NCBI GenBank assembly: GCA_963779095.1
Contig: CAVZWU010000004.1
Coordinates: forward strand, 12,888 to 76,887
Source of the DNA: Roseiarcus sp963779095
GTDB taxonomy: Bacteria > Pseudomonadota > Alphaproteobacteria > Rhizobiales > Beijerinckiaceae
DNA length: 64,000 bases
Direction of reading: 5' to 3'
The position numbers were made by a program, and so were the translations under genes. The notes under the pieces are model-generated. The model was given only the letters and a program-made list of their open reading frames with translations. It had not been told where the DNA came from and made no database searches. Positions 46,578 through 55,041 of the stretch are shown here, in pieces; position 1 is the first letter of the stretch, and each line of letters begins with the position of its first letter.

Positions 46578-48086
46578 ATGGCAATGAACGACGCTCCGCC
46601 GCTTCTTCACATTCGCGGCGTCGCGAAGACGTTCGGAGCGGTCAGGGCCCTGCGCTCGGCGGACCTCGAGGTGCGACCGGGCGAAGCGCATGCGCTCATG
46701 GGCGCAAACGGGGCGGGCAAGAGCACGCTGGTCAAGATCATCACCGGCGTGTTCCCGGCGGATGAGGGCGAAATGGTCCTCGCGGGTCAGCCCGTGGCTT
46801 TTCGGTCGCCGGGCGAAGCGCGCCGGGCCGGCATCGTGTCGGTCTATCAGGATCCCGCGATCGTTCCTGATCTCACGGTGGCGCAGAACATGCGCCTCGC
46901 CCGCGTGTCCCTCGACAAGGTCAAGACCGCGATGCGCGAGCTTGGCGTCGAGCGGGTCGATCTCAGAACCGTGGCGCGCGACGTCGACTTTGCCCATTTG
47001 CGGCTGATCGATCTCGCACGCGCGCTCGCTTCCGACCCGCGCATTCTGATGTTGGACGAGATCACCGCGGCGCTGCCGGCGGACCTCTCCGAGCGCGTGT
47101 TCAAGGTCGTGCGTGATTTTCGCAGCCGCGGCGCGAGCGTGATCTTCATTTCGCATCGCATGGCCGAGATCGCCATGCTCTGCGACCGGGCGACGGTGCT
47201 GCGCGATGGGGTCACTGTGGGCGTGACCCCGACCAGGGGCGCCGAAGAGACGATCGTCAACCTCATGCTGGGTTCGGACGTGGCCAGGGCGACGGCGGCG
47301 CCGGTCGCGCGCGCGCGCCGTCCCGAGGCGGCGCGCGAGACTCCGGCGCTCGAAGTTACGGACCTTGCCTACGGACATGCCCTGCATGGCGTCTCCTTCC
47401 GCGTCAATCGCGGCGAAGTGCTGGGTGTCGCCGCTCTCGAAGGGCAAGGCCAGGAGGAGCTGTTCGACTGCATCGCGGGCGTCAGGCGCGCCGACACGGG
47501 AGAAGTACGGGCCGAAGGGCGCGTCCTCAAGGCGCGCCATCCTGCGGACGCGATCCGCGCCGGCCTGGTGCTGGTCCCGGCCAACCGGCTGGTCTCGCTC
47601 CTGCCGCAGCGCTCGGTGCAGGAGAATGTGGCGCTGGCGGCGTTTGGCCCCTTGCGCAACTGGGGGCCCATTGCGATGGGCGAGGAGCGGCGCCGGGTGG
47701 ACGCTGCGGTGCGGAAACTGCAGATCGACACTCGCGCCGCTGCGGAAGTGAGACGCCTCAGTGGCGGCAACATGCAGAAGGTCGTCATCGCCCGCTGGAT
47801 CGCGGCCGGCTTCAAGACCCTGCTCTGCTTCGATCCGACGCGCGGCATCGACATCGGCACCAAGCAGCAGATCTATGCGCTCATGCGCGAGATCGCGGAT
47901 TCGGGCCTCTCGGTCCTGCTGTTCACCTCGGAACTGCCGGAGATCCGCCTTGCGTGCGATCGGGCAGTCGTTCTGTTTGGCGGTCGCCTCGTGAGCGAGA
48001 TGCCCGCAGCGGAAGCGGACGAAGCGAGCCTCTTAAGAGCCGCGCACGGCCTTGGCCGCGCCGAGGCCGCAGCGGCGCTCGCATGA
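46578..48086 (+). CDS. Sugar ABC transporter ATP-binding protein, two domains (RbsA type)
   Basis: A 502-residue ATPase with two nucleotide-binding domains. Domain 1 (about 10-235): Walker A MGANGAGKSTLVKI, Walker B ILMLDEITAALPADL, H-loop FISHRMAEIAML. Its signature region (VDFAHLRLIDLARAL) departs from LSGGQ, as in RbsA. Domain 2 (about 255-495): degenerate Walker A (VAALEGQGQEELFDCIAG), signature LSGGNMQKVVIARWIAAG, Walker B LLCFDPTRGIDIGTK, as in RbsA where the second site is inactive. It ends in ATGA overlap with the first permease gene. Part of the operon 43192-50007. Confidence 0.93.
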   Translation: MAMNDAPPLLHIRGVAKTFGAVRALRSADLEVRPGEAHALMGANGAGKSTLVKIITGVFPADEGEMVLAGQPVAFRSPGEARRAGIVSVYQDPAIVPDLTVAQNMRLARVSLDKVKTAMRELGVERVDLRTVARDVDFAHLRLIDLARALASDPRILMLDEITAALPADLSERVFKVVRDFRSRGASVIFISHRMAEIAMLCDRATVLRDGVTVGVTPTRGAEETIVNLMLGSDVARATAAPVARARRPEAARETPALEVTDLAYGHALHGVSFRVNRGEVLGVAALEGQGQEELFDCIAGVRRADTGEVRAEGRVLKARHPADAIRAGLVLVPANRLVSLLPQRSVQENVALAAFGPLRNWGPIAMGEERRRVDAAVRKLQIDTRAAAEVRRLSGGNMQKVVIARWIAAGFKTLLCFDPTRGIDIGTKQQIYALMREIADSGLSVLLFTSELPEIRLACDRAVVLFGGRLVSEMPAAEADEASLLRAAHGLGRAEAAAALA

Positions 48087-49069
48087 CGACTGCGGCAGCT
48101 CGATCCGACGCCCCCTCCTTGAGAAGGCTCGCGCGCGCCGGCCGGCTTCTCGGCATGCCGCTCCTGTTCGCGGCGGCGATGGCCGCGACGGTCGCGATCC
48201 ATCCCGATTTTGGCTCGTTTGAAGTCCAGTCCCTGGCGCTCGGCGCCCTGCCGCTCGCGCTTGCCGCCGCAGCCCAGGCGATCGTCATCATCAGCGGCGG
48301 CATCGACCTCTCGATCGGCTCCATGATCGCGGTGTCGAACGTCCTCTCCGCCAGCTTGATGCAGCACGCCACTTTCGGCCAGTCGCTCGCCCTTTCGCTC
48401 CTCGTCCTCGCCGCTGGCGCCGGCCAGGGATTGCTGAACGGCCTTGTCGTCGCCGTCTCGCGCATTCCCGACGTCGTCGCCACCCTGACCACCGGATTCA
48501 TCTGGGGCGGCGTCGCGCTGCTCATTCTCGAGCGTCCCGGCGGGGGCGCGCCGGCCGCCTACCTCAACATCGCCGCCGGCGCGGATTTCGGGCCATGGGC
48601 GCCAAACGCGCTTGTGGTGATGGTCGTCGCCGTCGCCGCGATCTGGCTGCCGATCAGGCTCAGCCGCATCGGACTTCTGATCTACGCCGCCGGCAGCGAT
48701 CCGGTCGCTGCGTTCCGCAGCGGCGTCAACGTCATGAGAGCGCGCACGATCGCCTATATGTTCAGCGGAATCGCCTGCGCGGTCGGCGGCATGGCGCTCA
48801 CCATGACGACCGGAATCGGCGCGCCGCTGGCCGGCGCCTATTACACGCTGAGCAGCGTCGCCGCCGTCGTCATCGGCGGCGTCAGCCTGGCGGGCGGGCG
48901 CGGGGGAATGGCGGGGCCGGTCATCGCCGCGCTTCTTCTCACGCTCGCCCCGATGGACCTCGTCTTCCTGGGCATCGACCCGAATTATGGGCAGGTCATC
49001 CAGGGCACGCTGATCGTGCTGGTGGTGATGGTCGCGGGCCTCTTCGCCTATCTGCACGAACGCAAATGA
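48083..49069 (+). CDS. Sugar ABC transporter permease 1 (RbsC type)
   Basis: A 328-residue inner-membrane permease with about eight to ten hydrophobic helices. The CUT2 signature is AIVIISGGIDLSIGSMIAVS; other family stretches are SRIPDVVATLTTGFIWGGVA, IYAAGSDPVAAFRSGVNV (coupling helix) and AAVVIGGVSLAGGRGGMAGP. Start and stop each overlap their neighbours as ATGA. It works with permease 2 as a heterodimer. Confidence 0.93.
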   Translation: MTTAAARSDAPSLRRLARAGRLLGMPLLFAAAMAATVAIHPDFGSFEVQSLALGALPLALAAAAQAIVIISGGIDLSIGSMIAVSNVLSASLMQHATFGQSLALSLLVLAAGAGQGLLNGLVVAVSRIPDVVATLTTGFIWGGVALLILERPGGGAPAAYLNIAAGADFGPWAPNALVVMVVAVAAIWLPIRLSRIGLLIYAAGSDPVAAFRSGVNVMRARTIAYMFSGIACAVGGMALTMTTGIGAPLAGAYYTLSSVAAVVIGGVSLAGGRGGMAGPVIAALLLTLAPMDLVFLGIDPNYGQVIQGTLIVLVVMVAGLFAYLHERK

Positions 49070-50007
49070 GCGCGCTCCTCACTTTCCTGCGCGCGCACAC
49101 GATCTATGCGCTGATCCTGCTCCTGGCGGTTTTCGTCGTCGGCGTCGAGCTGGTGAGGCCGGGGACGGTGACGCCGCTTTGGGCCTCGAACACGCTCCTG
49201 TTCGCGGCCCCGCTCGCCATCATGGGCGCCGGACAGACGATGGTGATGCTGACCGGCGGCATCGACCTTTCGGTCGCGAGCGTGGCGACCGGAGCCGCCT
49301 ACCTGCTTGCGACCAACGCCTCCCTGGGCGCCCTCCCGGCGATCGGCCTTGCGCTCCTCCTCGGCGCCGTTGTCGGGATCGTCAACGGGATTGGCGTGGC
49401 GCTCCTTCGCGTGCAGCCGCTCGTCATGACGCTCGGCGCCGGCCTCATGACCGGTGGGGTGATGATCGTCTACAGCCAGCACATGATGGCGAGCCAGCCG
49501 CATGTCCCGGAAATCATCCAAACGCTGGGCGCGGGAAAGGTGCTTGGGCTGGTCCCGGTCGACCTCTTCCTCTGGCTCGTCATCGGCGCGCTGATTCTGT
49601 TCGGCCTGCAACGGACCGGCTTCGGCCGGCTTCTCTATGCGGTCGGCGACAATCGCGAGGCCTGCCATCTCGCCGGCGTCAGAGTGTGGCGCGTCCTGTT
49701 CGCCAATTATCTCATCTGCGCGATTCTCGCGGCGATCACCGGACTGGTGCTGGTGGGGGGCACAAACGCGGCCGATCTCAGCCTCGCCGACAGCTACCTC
49801 TTGCCCTCGGTCGCCTGCGTGGTGATCGGCGGCACTTCGATCTTCGGGGGACGCGGCGGCTACTCGGGGACCATCGTCGGCGCCTTGATCCTGACCGTCC
49901 TCACCGGCCTGCTCACGCTGCTCGACGTCGCCGAGCCGATCAAGCAGATCCTTTACGGAGCGATCATCCTTTCGCTCGCCGCGGCTTATGCGCGGCTCAC
50001 GGAATGA
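49066..50007 (+). CDS. Sugar ABC transporter permease 2 (RbsC type)
   Basis: A 313-residue permease paralogous to its upstream partner. It has MGAGQTMVMLTGGIDLSVAS, LLRVQPLVMTLGAGLMTGGV, the coupling region LLYAVGDNREACHLAGVRV and VACVVIGGTSIFGGRGGYSG. It is the last gene of the plus-strand operon. The 202 bases to the convergent esterase stop hold a hairpin CCGCGC/GCGCGG at 50105-50126 around a TTAAAAAAT loop, which may act as a weak terminator. Confidence 0.93.
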   Translation: MSALLTFLRAHTIYALILLLAVFVVGVELVRPGTVTPLWASNTLLFAAPLAIMGAGQTMVMLTGGIDLSVASVATGAAYLLATNASLGALPAIGLALLLGAVVGIVNGIGVALLRVQPLVMTLGAGLMTGGVMIVYSQHMMASQPHVPEIIQTLGAGKVLGLVPVDLFLWLVIGALILFGLQRTGFGRLLYAVGDNREACHLAGVRVWRVLFANYLICAILAAITGLVLVGGTNAADLSLADSYLLPSVACVVIGGTSIFGGRGGYSGTIVGALILTVLTGLLTLLDVAEPIKQILYGAIILSLAAAYARLTE

Positions 50008-50209
50008 TGGAGGGCCGTCGCTCCGGCGGGGGCGGCGCGCTAACGTAGCCGCACTTTTACCGGCGCCCCCTCATGTTTTCAGTGGGTTAGGACCCCGTTT
50101 AGTTCCGCGCTTAAAAAATCGCGCGGTGGCGGCGCTCGGGCTAAAACACATTTCATACATGTGAATAACGGCAGACTTCATCCAACGGCTCTCGCGCTCC
50201 CGCCCGCGT

Positions 50210-51721
50210 TCAGCCCTTGCTCCCGCTCGCATCGGTCGCCGCCTTCAGGAACACATGCCGCTCCCGCCATTCCTCCGGCCCCGCTTCGGGCGGCGTATCC
50301 AGAAACATCACCGGGGCGCCCTCGCTGCGATAGGACGGCCAGCGCGGCAAGTCGGGACCGTTGGGATCGCCGCTCATCACGAAGTTGATCCAGTAGCTCG
50401 ACGCGAGCTTGGCCAGCGCGCGGTCGGAATCGTCGATCGCCCACGGAAAAGCATGCAGATTGTCGAACACATAGAGCAGTTCGCCCGCATGGAAGGCGCC
50501 GGCGTCGCGACTGTCACGCTCGCCGAACCACCCCTGCGGCGTGAGCGGCGCGCGGTCGAAGCGGAAGCGGAAAACGTCGGCGCGGCCGGTTTTCTTCTGC
50601 GCCTCGATCCAGGCCCAGGTCGGATGAATGATGGCGAGGTCGCCGCCGAGCGCGGCGGCGGAAGCCGCGTCGCGCTCCGCCGATCCGTCCGGATAGTGCT
50701 TAAGCGCCGCCTCCGTCCGCCCGCCGAAGATCGCGCGGACAAGCTCGGCGTAGGAGCGCTTCGCGTCGTCGCCCTGAAGAAGCGTGAAGTTGAAGCCTTC
50801 GTCCTTGTTCCAGCCAGCCATCAGTGGAACGTCGTTCTGCTCGCCGGCGGCGAAGATGTCCGTGGGCGAACGCGGCAGAAACCATCCATCGACGATCGGC
50901 CGAAAACCGAGCCCCGGCGCGGCGGCGAGGATCGCGCCGGCTGGAGCGGCGCGCAATTCGGCCAGCGAATTCGCGCCGACCTTGCGCATGAAATCGAGGC
51001 CTGCCGCCTCGGCCTTCTCGAGCTGCGCCCGCGCGCGCGTGGGCGACGGGAACATCGCCCCGCTCTCGCCGATCGCGCGCGCGAACAGGCCCCTGGCGAG
51101 GGGCGAGGCCATCAGTCCGCTCACCGCATGGGAGCCCGCGAATTCGCCGGCGATCGTGACCTGGTCCGGATCGCCGCCGAAAGCGGCGATGTTGCGCCTG
51201 ACCCATTCGAGCGCGGCGACAAGGTCGAGAAAACCGTAGGCGCCCGAGCTACGATGATCCGATTCCGCCGTGAGTTCGGGATGGGCGAGGAAACCAAGCG
51301 CATTGAGCCGATGGTTGACGCTGACGACGACGGCGCCGCGCGCGGCGAGGCGCGCGCCGTCGTAGCGCGGCTCCGCGCCTGAGCCGACGACGAAGCCGCC
51401 GCCATGAACCCAGACCATCACCGGCAGACGCGGGTCCGTCCCCGAAGCGGCCGGCGTCCAGACGTTGAGATAGAGGCAATCCTCGGACATGCCGGCGCCG
51501 TTGAGGTCGATGTCGTCCCAGACGATTCCCTGCACCGAACTCGGCCCGAAGGCATGAGTTGGCCGCACGCCCGTCCAGGCCGCGGCCGGCTGAGGTGGGC
51601 GCCAGCGCAGGGGCCCGACGGGCGGCGCCGCATAGGGAATGCCTTTGTAGACGCGCACGCCGTCCGCGTCCGGCTCGGGAATTGCGAGCGCGCCGCTGTC
51701 GATCATGAGATTCTTCGTCAT
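50210..51721 (-). CDS. Carboxylesterase type B homologue with Ser-to-Phe change at the nucleophile
   Basis: A 503-residue alpha/beta-hydrolase of the carboxylesterase/cholinesterase family. Landmarks: VRVYKGIPYAAPPVGPLRWR, SEDCLYLNVWTP, oxyanion loop VMVWVHGGGFVVGSG, and the catalytic acid and base in GWNKDEGFNF and GAFHAGELLYVFDN. The nucleophile elbow, GESAG in active enzymes, reads AGEFAGSHAVSG: codon TTC (Phe194) at 51140-51142 instead of a Ser codon such as TCC. As written the enzyme should lack esterase activity. The start MTKNLMIDSGAL overlaps the preceding stop as TGATG; ATG 51733 is an alternative. It is the last gene of the minus-strand operon and may hydrolyse an ester of the imported sugar. 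Confidence 0.9.
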   Translation of the reverse strand: MTKNLMIDSGALAIPEPDADGVRVYKGIPYAAPPVGPLRWRPPQPAAAWTGVRPTHAFGPSSVQGIVWDDIDLNGAGMSEDCLYLNVWTPAASGTDPRLPVMVWVHGGGFVVGSGAEPRYDGARLAARGAVVVSVNHRLNALGFLAHPELTAESDHRSSGAYGFLDLVAALEWVRRNIAAFGGDPDQVTIAGEFAGSHAVSGLMASPLARGLFARAIGESGAMFPSPTRARAQLEKAEAAGLDFMRKVGANSLAELRAAPAGAILAAAPGLGFRPIVDGWFLPRSPTDIFAAGEQNDVPLMAGWNKDEGFNFTLLQGDDAKRSYAELVRAIFGGRTEAALKHYPDGSAERDAASAAALGGDLAIIHPTWAWIEAQKKTGRADVFRFRFDRAPLTPQGWFGERDSRDAGAFHAGELLYVFDNLHAFPWAIDDSDRALAKLASSYWINFVMSGDPNGPDLPRWPSYRSEGAPVMFLDTPPEAGPEEWRERHVFLKAATDASGSKG

Positions 51722-53046
51722 CAAACTCGCCATCCGGAACTCGTTTCGACTGGTTTCGCCATCCCTCGCATCGGCGTTTCGTCGAGGCCGGCGAAACGCG
51801 CCTTCGGGCCAAGCGCCTCTTCGATGCGCAGCGCCTCGTTCCATTTCGCCATTCGCTCTGAGCGCGCGAACGAGCCGACCTTGAGCTGTCCGGCGCTCCA
51901 GCCGATCGCGAGATGAACGATCGAAATGTCCTCGGTCTCGCCCGACCGCGCCGAGACGATCGTGCCGAAGCCGGCGCGGCGCCCCTCGTCCAGGGCTGCC
52001 TTCGCTTCGCTGACCGTTCCGGCCTGGTTGACCTTGATCAGCGCGGCGTTGACGCTTTTCTGGCGCGCCGCCTCGCGCACCCGGCCTGCGCTGGTGACGA
52101 GGTAATCGTCGCCGATCACCTGGACGCGGTCGCCGACCGCCGCAGTGAAGCGCTCGAACCCCTTGTCGTCATCCTCGGCGAACGGGTCCTCGATCGACAG
52201 GATCGGATAGCGGTCGAGCCAGCGAAACAGCATCTCGGCCAGGGCGTCGCGGTCGAGCTCGCGCTGATCGAGGCCCAGACGATAGCGGCCGCCCTGACCG
52301 AATTCCGATGCGGCGATGTCGAGCGAGAGGCTGACATCCTCGCCCGGAGCAAGGCCGGCGCGCTCGATCGCGCGCATCAGCGTGTCGAGCGCCTCCTCGT
52401 TGGTCGAAAAGGCCGGCCACCAGCCGCCTTCGTCGGCCACGCCCTGGAGCAGGCCGCGCTCGGCCATGATCGCGCCCGCGGCGCGATAGACTTCGGCCGT
52501 CACTTCCAGCGCGTCGGCGAAGCTTTTGGCGCGCGGCGCGATGACCATGAAATCCTGGACGTCGGTGCGCCGTCCCGCATGCGCGCCGCCGCCGAAGATC
52601 TGGATCTCGGGGAGCGGAATGATCGCCTGTCCCTCGCCCAGGAGATGGCGCCAGAGCGGCAAGCCTTGGCTTGCGGCCGCGGCATGAAGCACAGCGAGCG
52701 AAACGGCGGTGAGCGCGTTGCCGCCGAGCCTCGCCTTGTTCGGCGTGCCGTCGAGGGCGATGAGCTTCGCGTCGATCGCGGCCTGGTCGAACGGATCAAG
52801 CCCGATGAGCGCGGGCGCGATTTCTTTTGTGATCCCGGCGAGCGCATTCTGCACGTCGAGGCCGCCGAAGCGTTTTCCACCATCGCGCTTTTCGATCGCC
52901 TCGCGGCTCCCGCGCGAGGCGCCGGCGGGGGCAATACCCCGGCCGATCGGGCCGTCGCTGAGCAAAATTTCCGCTTCGACGGTCGGGCGACCGCGCGAAT
53001 CCCAGATGCGCCGGGCGACCAGCGACTGGATGACGGGTTCGCTCAT
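51721..53046 (-). CDS. Enolase-like protein (divergent paralog)
   Basis: A 441-residue protein clearly related to enolase: ARRIWDSRGRPTVEAEILLS, PAGASRGSREAIEKRDGG, LGGNALTAVSLAVLHAAAAS, IEDPFAEDDDKGFERFTA, VIGDDYLVTSAGRV, ALIKVNQAGTVSEAKAAL and GQLKVGSFARSERMAKWNEA. Kept: metal ligands Asp243, Glu286 and Asp313, the catalytic-type Glu206, Lys338 and Lys389, and His156. Changed relative to glycolytic enolases: the loop Ser-Thr is Ser-Arg (GASRG), the Glu of QEFM is Asp165, and the His of SHRSGETED is Ala366. In enolase that His contacts the phosphate end of the substrate. It overlaps the kinase gene by four bases. I infer a related dehydration on a different, probably phosphorylated, acid; it could also be a weak housekeeping enolase. 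Confidence 0.88.
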   Translation of the reverse strand: MSEPVIQSLVARRIWDSRGRPTVEAEILLSDGPIGRGIAPAGASRGSREAIEKRDGGKRFGGLDVQNALAGITKEIAPALIGLDPFDQAAIDAKLIALDGTPNKARLGGNALTAVSLAVLHAAAASQGLPLWRHLLGEGQAIIPLPEIQIFGGGAHAGRRTDVQDFMVIAPRAKSFADALEVTAEVYRAAGAIMAERGLLQGVADEGGWWPAFSTNEEALDTLMRAIERAGLAPGEDVSLSLDIAASEFGQGGRYRLGLDQRELDRDALAEMLFRWLDRYPILSIEDPFAEDDDKGFERFTAAVGDRVQVIGDDYLVTSAGRVREAARQKSVNAALIKVNQAGTVSEAKAALDEGRRAGFGTIVSARSGETEDISIVHLAIGWSAGQLKVGSFARSERMAKWNEALRIEEALGPKARFAGLDETPMRGMAKPVETSSGWRV

Positions 53047-54068
53047 CGCGCGCTTATCCATGCGGCGGCGACATCCATCAGGCGGCGGGGCGGATCGGCG
53101 ATCAGCGGCATGGCGCACCGGCGCACGGCGGCGCGCTCGCTCTCGCGCGTGAGGTATTCGACCGGAGACTTGCCGTCGACCCTGGCGAGAAAAAGCGCCG
53201 GAAGCAAAGCAGCGGCGCGCGCTTCGAGCTTGTCCGCGGGTTCCCAGTCGACGCCGGCGAGATAGGCGTCGGCGAGCGCGGAAAAAGCGGAATTGTAGCG
53301 CGCCCGATCCGCGTCCTCGCGCGCACCTTTAAGCAGGAGATGATTGAGACAGAAGGCGAGATCGAAGGCCGGATCGCCGAACCAGGCGCATTCGGCGTCG
53401 AGGAACACCGGCCCCTCGGGGCCTTGCAGGATGTTTTTCGGGCTGACGTCGCCGTGAACCAGCGCCCGTTTGGTCGTGAGCGTGACGCGAGCGAGTTCGT
53501 CGAATCGCGAGGCAAGCTCGGGATGGGCGCGGCCCGTCGCGCGCAGGTAAGGCTCGATGCGGATCGCCTCGAACGTGTCGTCGTTGGCGAAGGCGGGCGG
53601 AATGTCCGGATCGGCGGCGCTGCGCGCATGGATGAGGCCAAGATCGCGTCCGACCGCGGCGGCGAAATCCACGTCCACGATTCCGGCGAGAAGCTCAGCC
53701 TTCCATAAGCGATGCCGCTCGGGCGCAAGATAGTCCATCGCGAACCAGCCCGCTTTCTCGTCTTCGCCAAGCACGCGCGGAACGGCGCGGGGCCGCCAGC
53801 GCTGAACCGCGCGCATATAGGCCGCTTCCGCCGCGTTGCGTTCGACCGGCGCCTCCCACAGCGCGGCGACCTTGAGCCTCGGCAGCGCGCGCTTGACGCA
53901 GAAGCGCCGGCCGCCCGCTTCGATGAGCGAGATGTCCGAGGACACTCCGCCGGTCAGCGGCGTGAGGCGGACGGATTCTCCCGCTTTCACGAGACCCATG
54001 CGGCGCAGGGGCTCGATCAGGTCGCCGGTCTCGATGAGCGCAGGCTTGTGCACGCGCGCCCGCTCCAT
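53043..54068 (-). CDS. APH-fold small-molecule kinase (aminoglycoside phosphotransferase family)
   Basis: A 341-residue protein-kinase-like phosphotransferase. N-lobe: LTPLTGGVSSDISLIEAGGR with the nucleotide-binding Lys in FCVKRALPRL. C-lobe: catalytic loop ALVHGDVSPKNIL (HGD with N) and metal-binding loop VFLDAECAWFGDPAFDLAFC, then LNHLLLKG. Members phosphorylate hydroxyls of small molecules such as sugars, choline, homoserine and antibiotics. Here the gene is joined by overlap to the enolase-like gene and sits in a sugar-catabolic operon, so a catabolic sugar or sugar-acid kinase is more likely than antibiotic resistance. Intact. Confidence 0.9.
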   Translation of the reverse strand: MERARVHKPALIETGDLIEPLRRMGLVKAGESVRLTPLTGGVSSDISLIEAGGRRFCVKRALPRLKVAALWEAPVERNAAEAAYMRAVQRWRPRAVPRVLGEDEKAGWFAMDYLAPERHRLWKAELLAGIVDVDFAAAVGRDLGLIHARSAADPDIPPAFANDDTFEAIRIEPYLRATGRAHPELASRFDELARVTLTTKRALVHGDVSPKNILQGPEGPVFLDAECAWFGDPAFDLAFCLNHLLLKGAREDADRARYNSAFSALADAYLAGVDWEPADKLEARAAALLPALFLARVDGKSPVEYLTRESERAAVRRCAMPLIADPPRRLMDVAAAWISAR

Positions 54069-54106
54069 TCACGTAAGGGTTAGCGGCGCGATGCGCTCGG
54101 AAGAGT

Positions 54107-54225
54107 CGTCATCGCGAGGACCCGCGGGCTTGATCCGCGGGGACGTGGCGATCCAGGAGTTGGAGAGCCCCGACGTTCCCCTGGATTGCTTCCCCCCGGA
54201 CTGTGATCCGGGGGTCGCAATGACG
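54107..54225. repeat. REP-like palindromic intergenic element
   Basis: An imperfect 119-base palindrome bounded by CGTCATCGCGAGGA and TCGCAATGACG, with inner inverted pairs CCCGCGG/CCGCGGG, GATCCAGGAG/CCCCTGGATT and CCCCCCGGA/TCCGGGGG. Elements with GTCATTGCGAGC ends and GCAATCCAG arms are widespread between genes of alphaproteobacteria. It separates the SDR and kinase genes within one strand and may end or trim the transcript. Confidence 0.75.
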
Positions 54226-54254
54226 ATCGTGGTTCGAACCAATTGCATCATGCA

Positions 54255-55007
54255 TTAGTAGGTCGCGCGGCCGCCCGAAAGATCGAACACCGCGCCGGTG
54301 GTGAACGAGCATTCGCGGCTCGCGAGCCAGCAGACGATCGCGGCCGCCTCCTCGACGGTGCCGAAGCGCTCCATCGGAATTTTCGAGCGCATGTAGGCGA
54401 TATGAGCCTCCGACACCTGCGCCAGGATCGGCGTGTCGATCGTCGCCGGCGTGATCGTGTTCACGGTGACGCCGTCCTTCGCCAGTTCCTTGCCGAGCGA
54501 CTTGGTGAGGCCGATGACCGCGGCCTTTGAAGCGCTGTAAGCGGAGGCGGTCGGATTGCCCTCCTTGCCGGCGATCGAGGCGATGTTGACGATGCGCCCG
54601 TAGCCCCGCTCCTTCATCAGTTTGGCGACAAAACGGTTGCAGTAGAAGAGGCCGTTGACGTTGATGTCGAAGACGCGCTTCCATTCATCAACGGGATAGT
54701 TGATGACGAGGGCGTTCTGGCCCGCCACGCCCGCCGAGCAGACGAGGATGTCGATATGGCCCATCTCGCCGGCGGCCGCGAGAGTCGCGCGCTCGACCGC
54801 GCTCGGGTCGGTGACGTCGACGCGGTCAGCTCGCCCGCTTTTGGCGCCGATCTCCCCGATCGCCGCCTTCAACCGCGCGGGATCCTGGTCCCAGATCGTG
54901 ACCCGCCCGCCCTCGGCGGCGATGCGCTTCGCGACGCCGAGCCCGATGCCCGAAGCGCCGCCCGTCACCACCGCCGTCATGCCCTCAAACCGCTTGGCGT
55001 CCGACAC
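54255..55007 (-). CDS. SDR dehydrogenase, resembles 2-keto-3-deoxy-sugar-acid dehydrogenases
   Basis: A 250-residue classical SDR. Cofactor motif VVTGGASGIGLGVAKRIAAE, acidic Asp after strand two (IWDQDPARL) indicating NAD, VCSAGVAG, catalytic Ser-Tyr-Lys in NIASIAGKEGNPTASAYSAS followed by K, and a C-terminus AVFDLSGGRATY. That ending is one I associate with 2-keto-3-deoxy-L-fuconate/rhamnonate dehydrogenases of non-phosphorylative deoxysugar pathways; this is from memory and needs a search. It is the last gene before the REP-like element and 34 bases after the next SDR. Confidence 0.88.
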   Translation of the reverse strand: MSDAKRFEGMTAVVTGGASGIGLGVAKRIAAEGGRVTIWDQDPARLKAAIGEIGAKSGRADRVDVTDPSAVERATLAAAGEMGHIDILVCSAGVAGQNALVINYPVDEWKRVFDINVNGLFYCNRFVAKLMKERGYGRIVNIASIAGKEGNPTASAYSASKAAVIGLTKSLGKELAKDGVTVNTITPATIDTPILAQVSEAHIAYMRSKIPMERFGTVEEAAAIVCWLASRECSFTTGAVFDLSGGRATY

Positions 55008-55041
55008 TCTTCGCCCTCCTGCTCATGTTCTCAGCGGTCGC

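Noticed and set aside
50105..50126. Intrinsic terminator between the convergent permease and esterase genes
   Set aside because: Only a 6-bp stem with the A/T stretch in the loop and not after it.
53043..54068. Aminoglycoside resistance gene
   Set aside because: The fold matches, but operon context with an enolase paralog and sugar enzymes favours a metabolic kinase.
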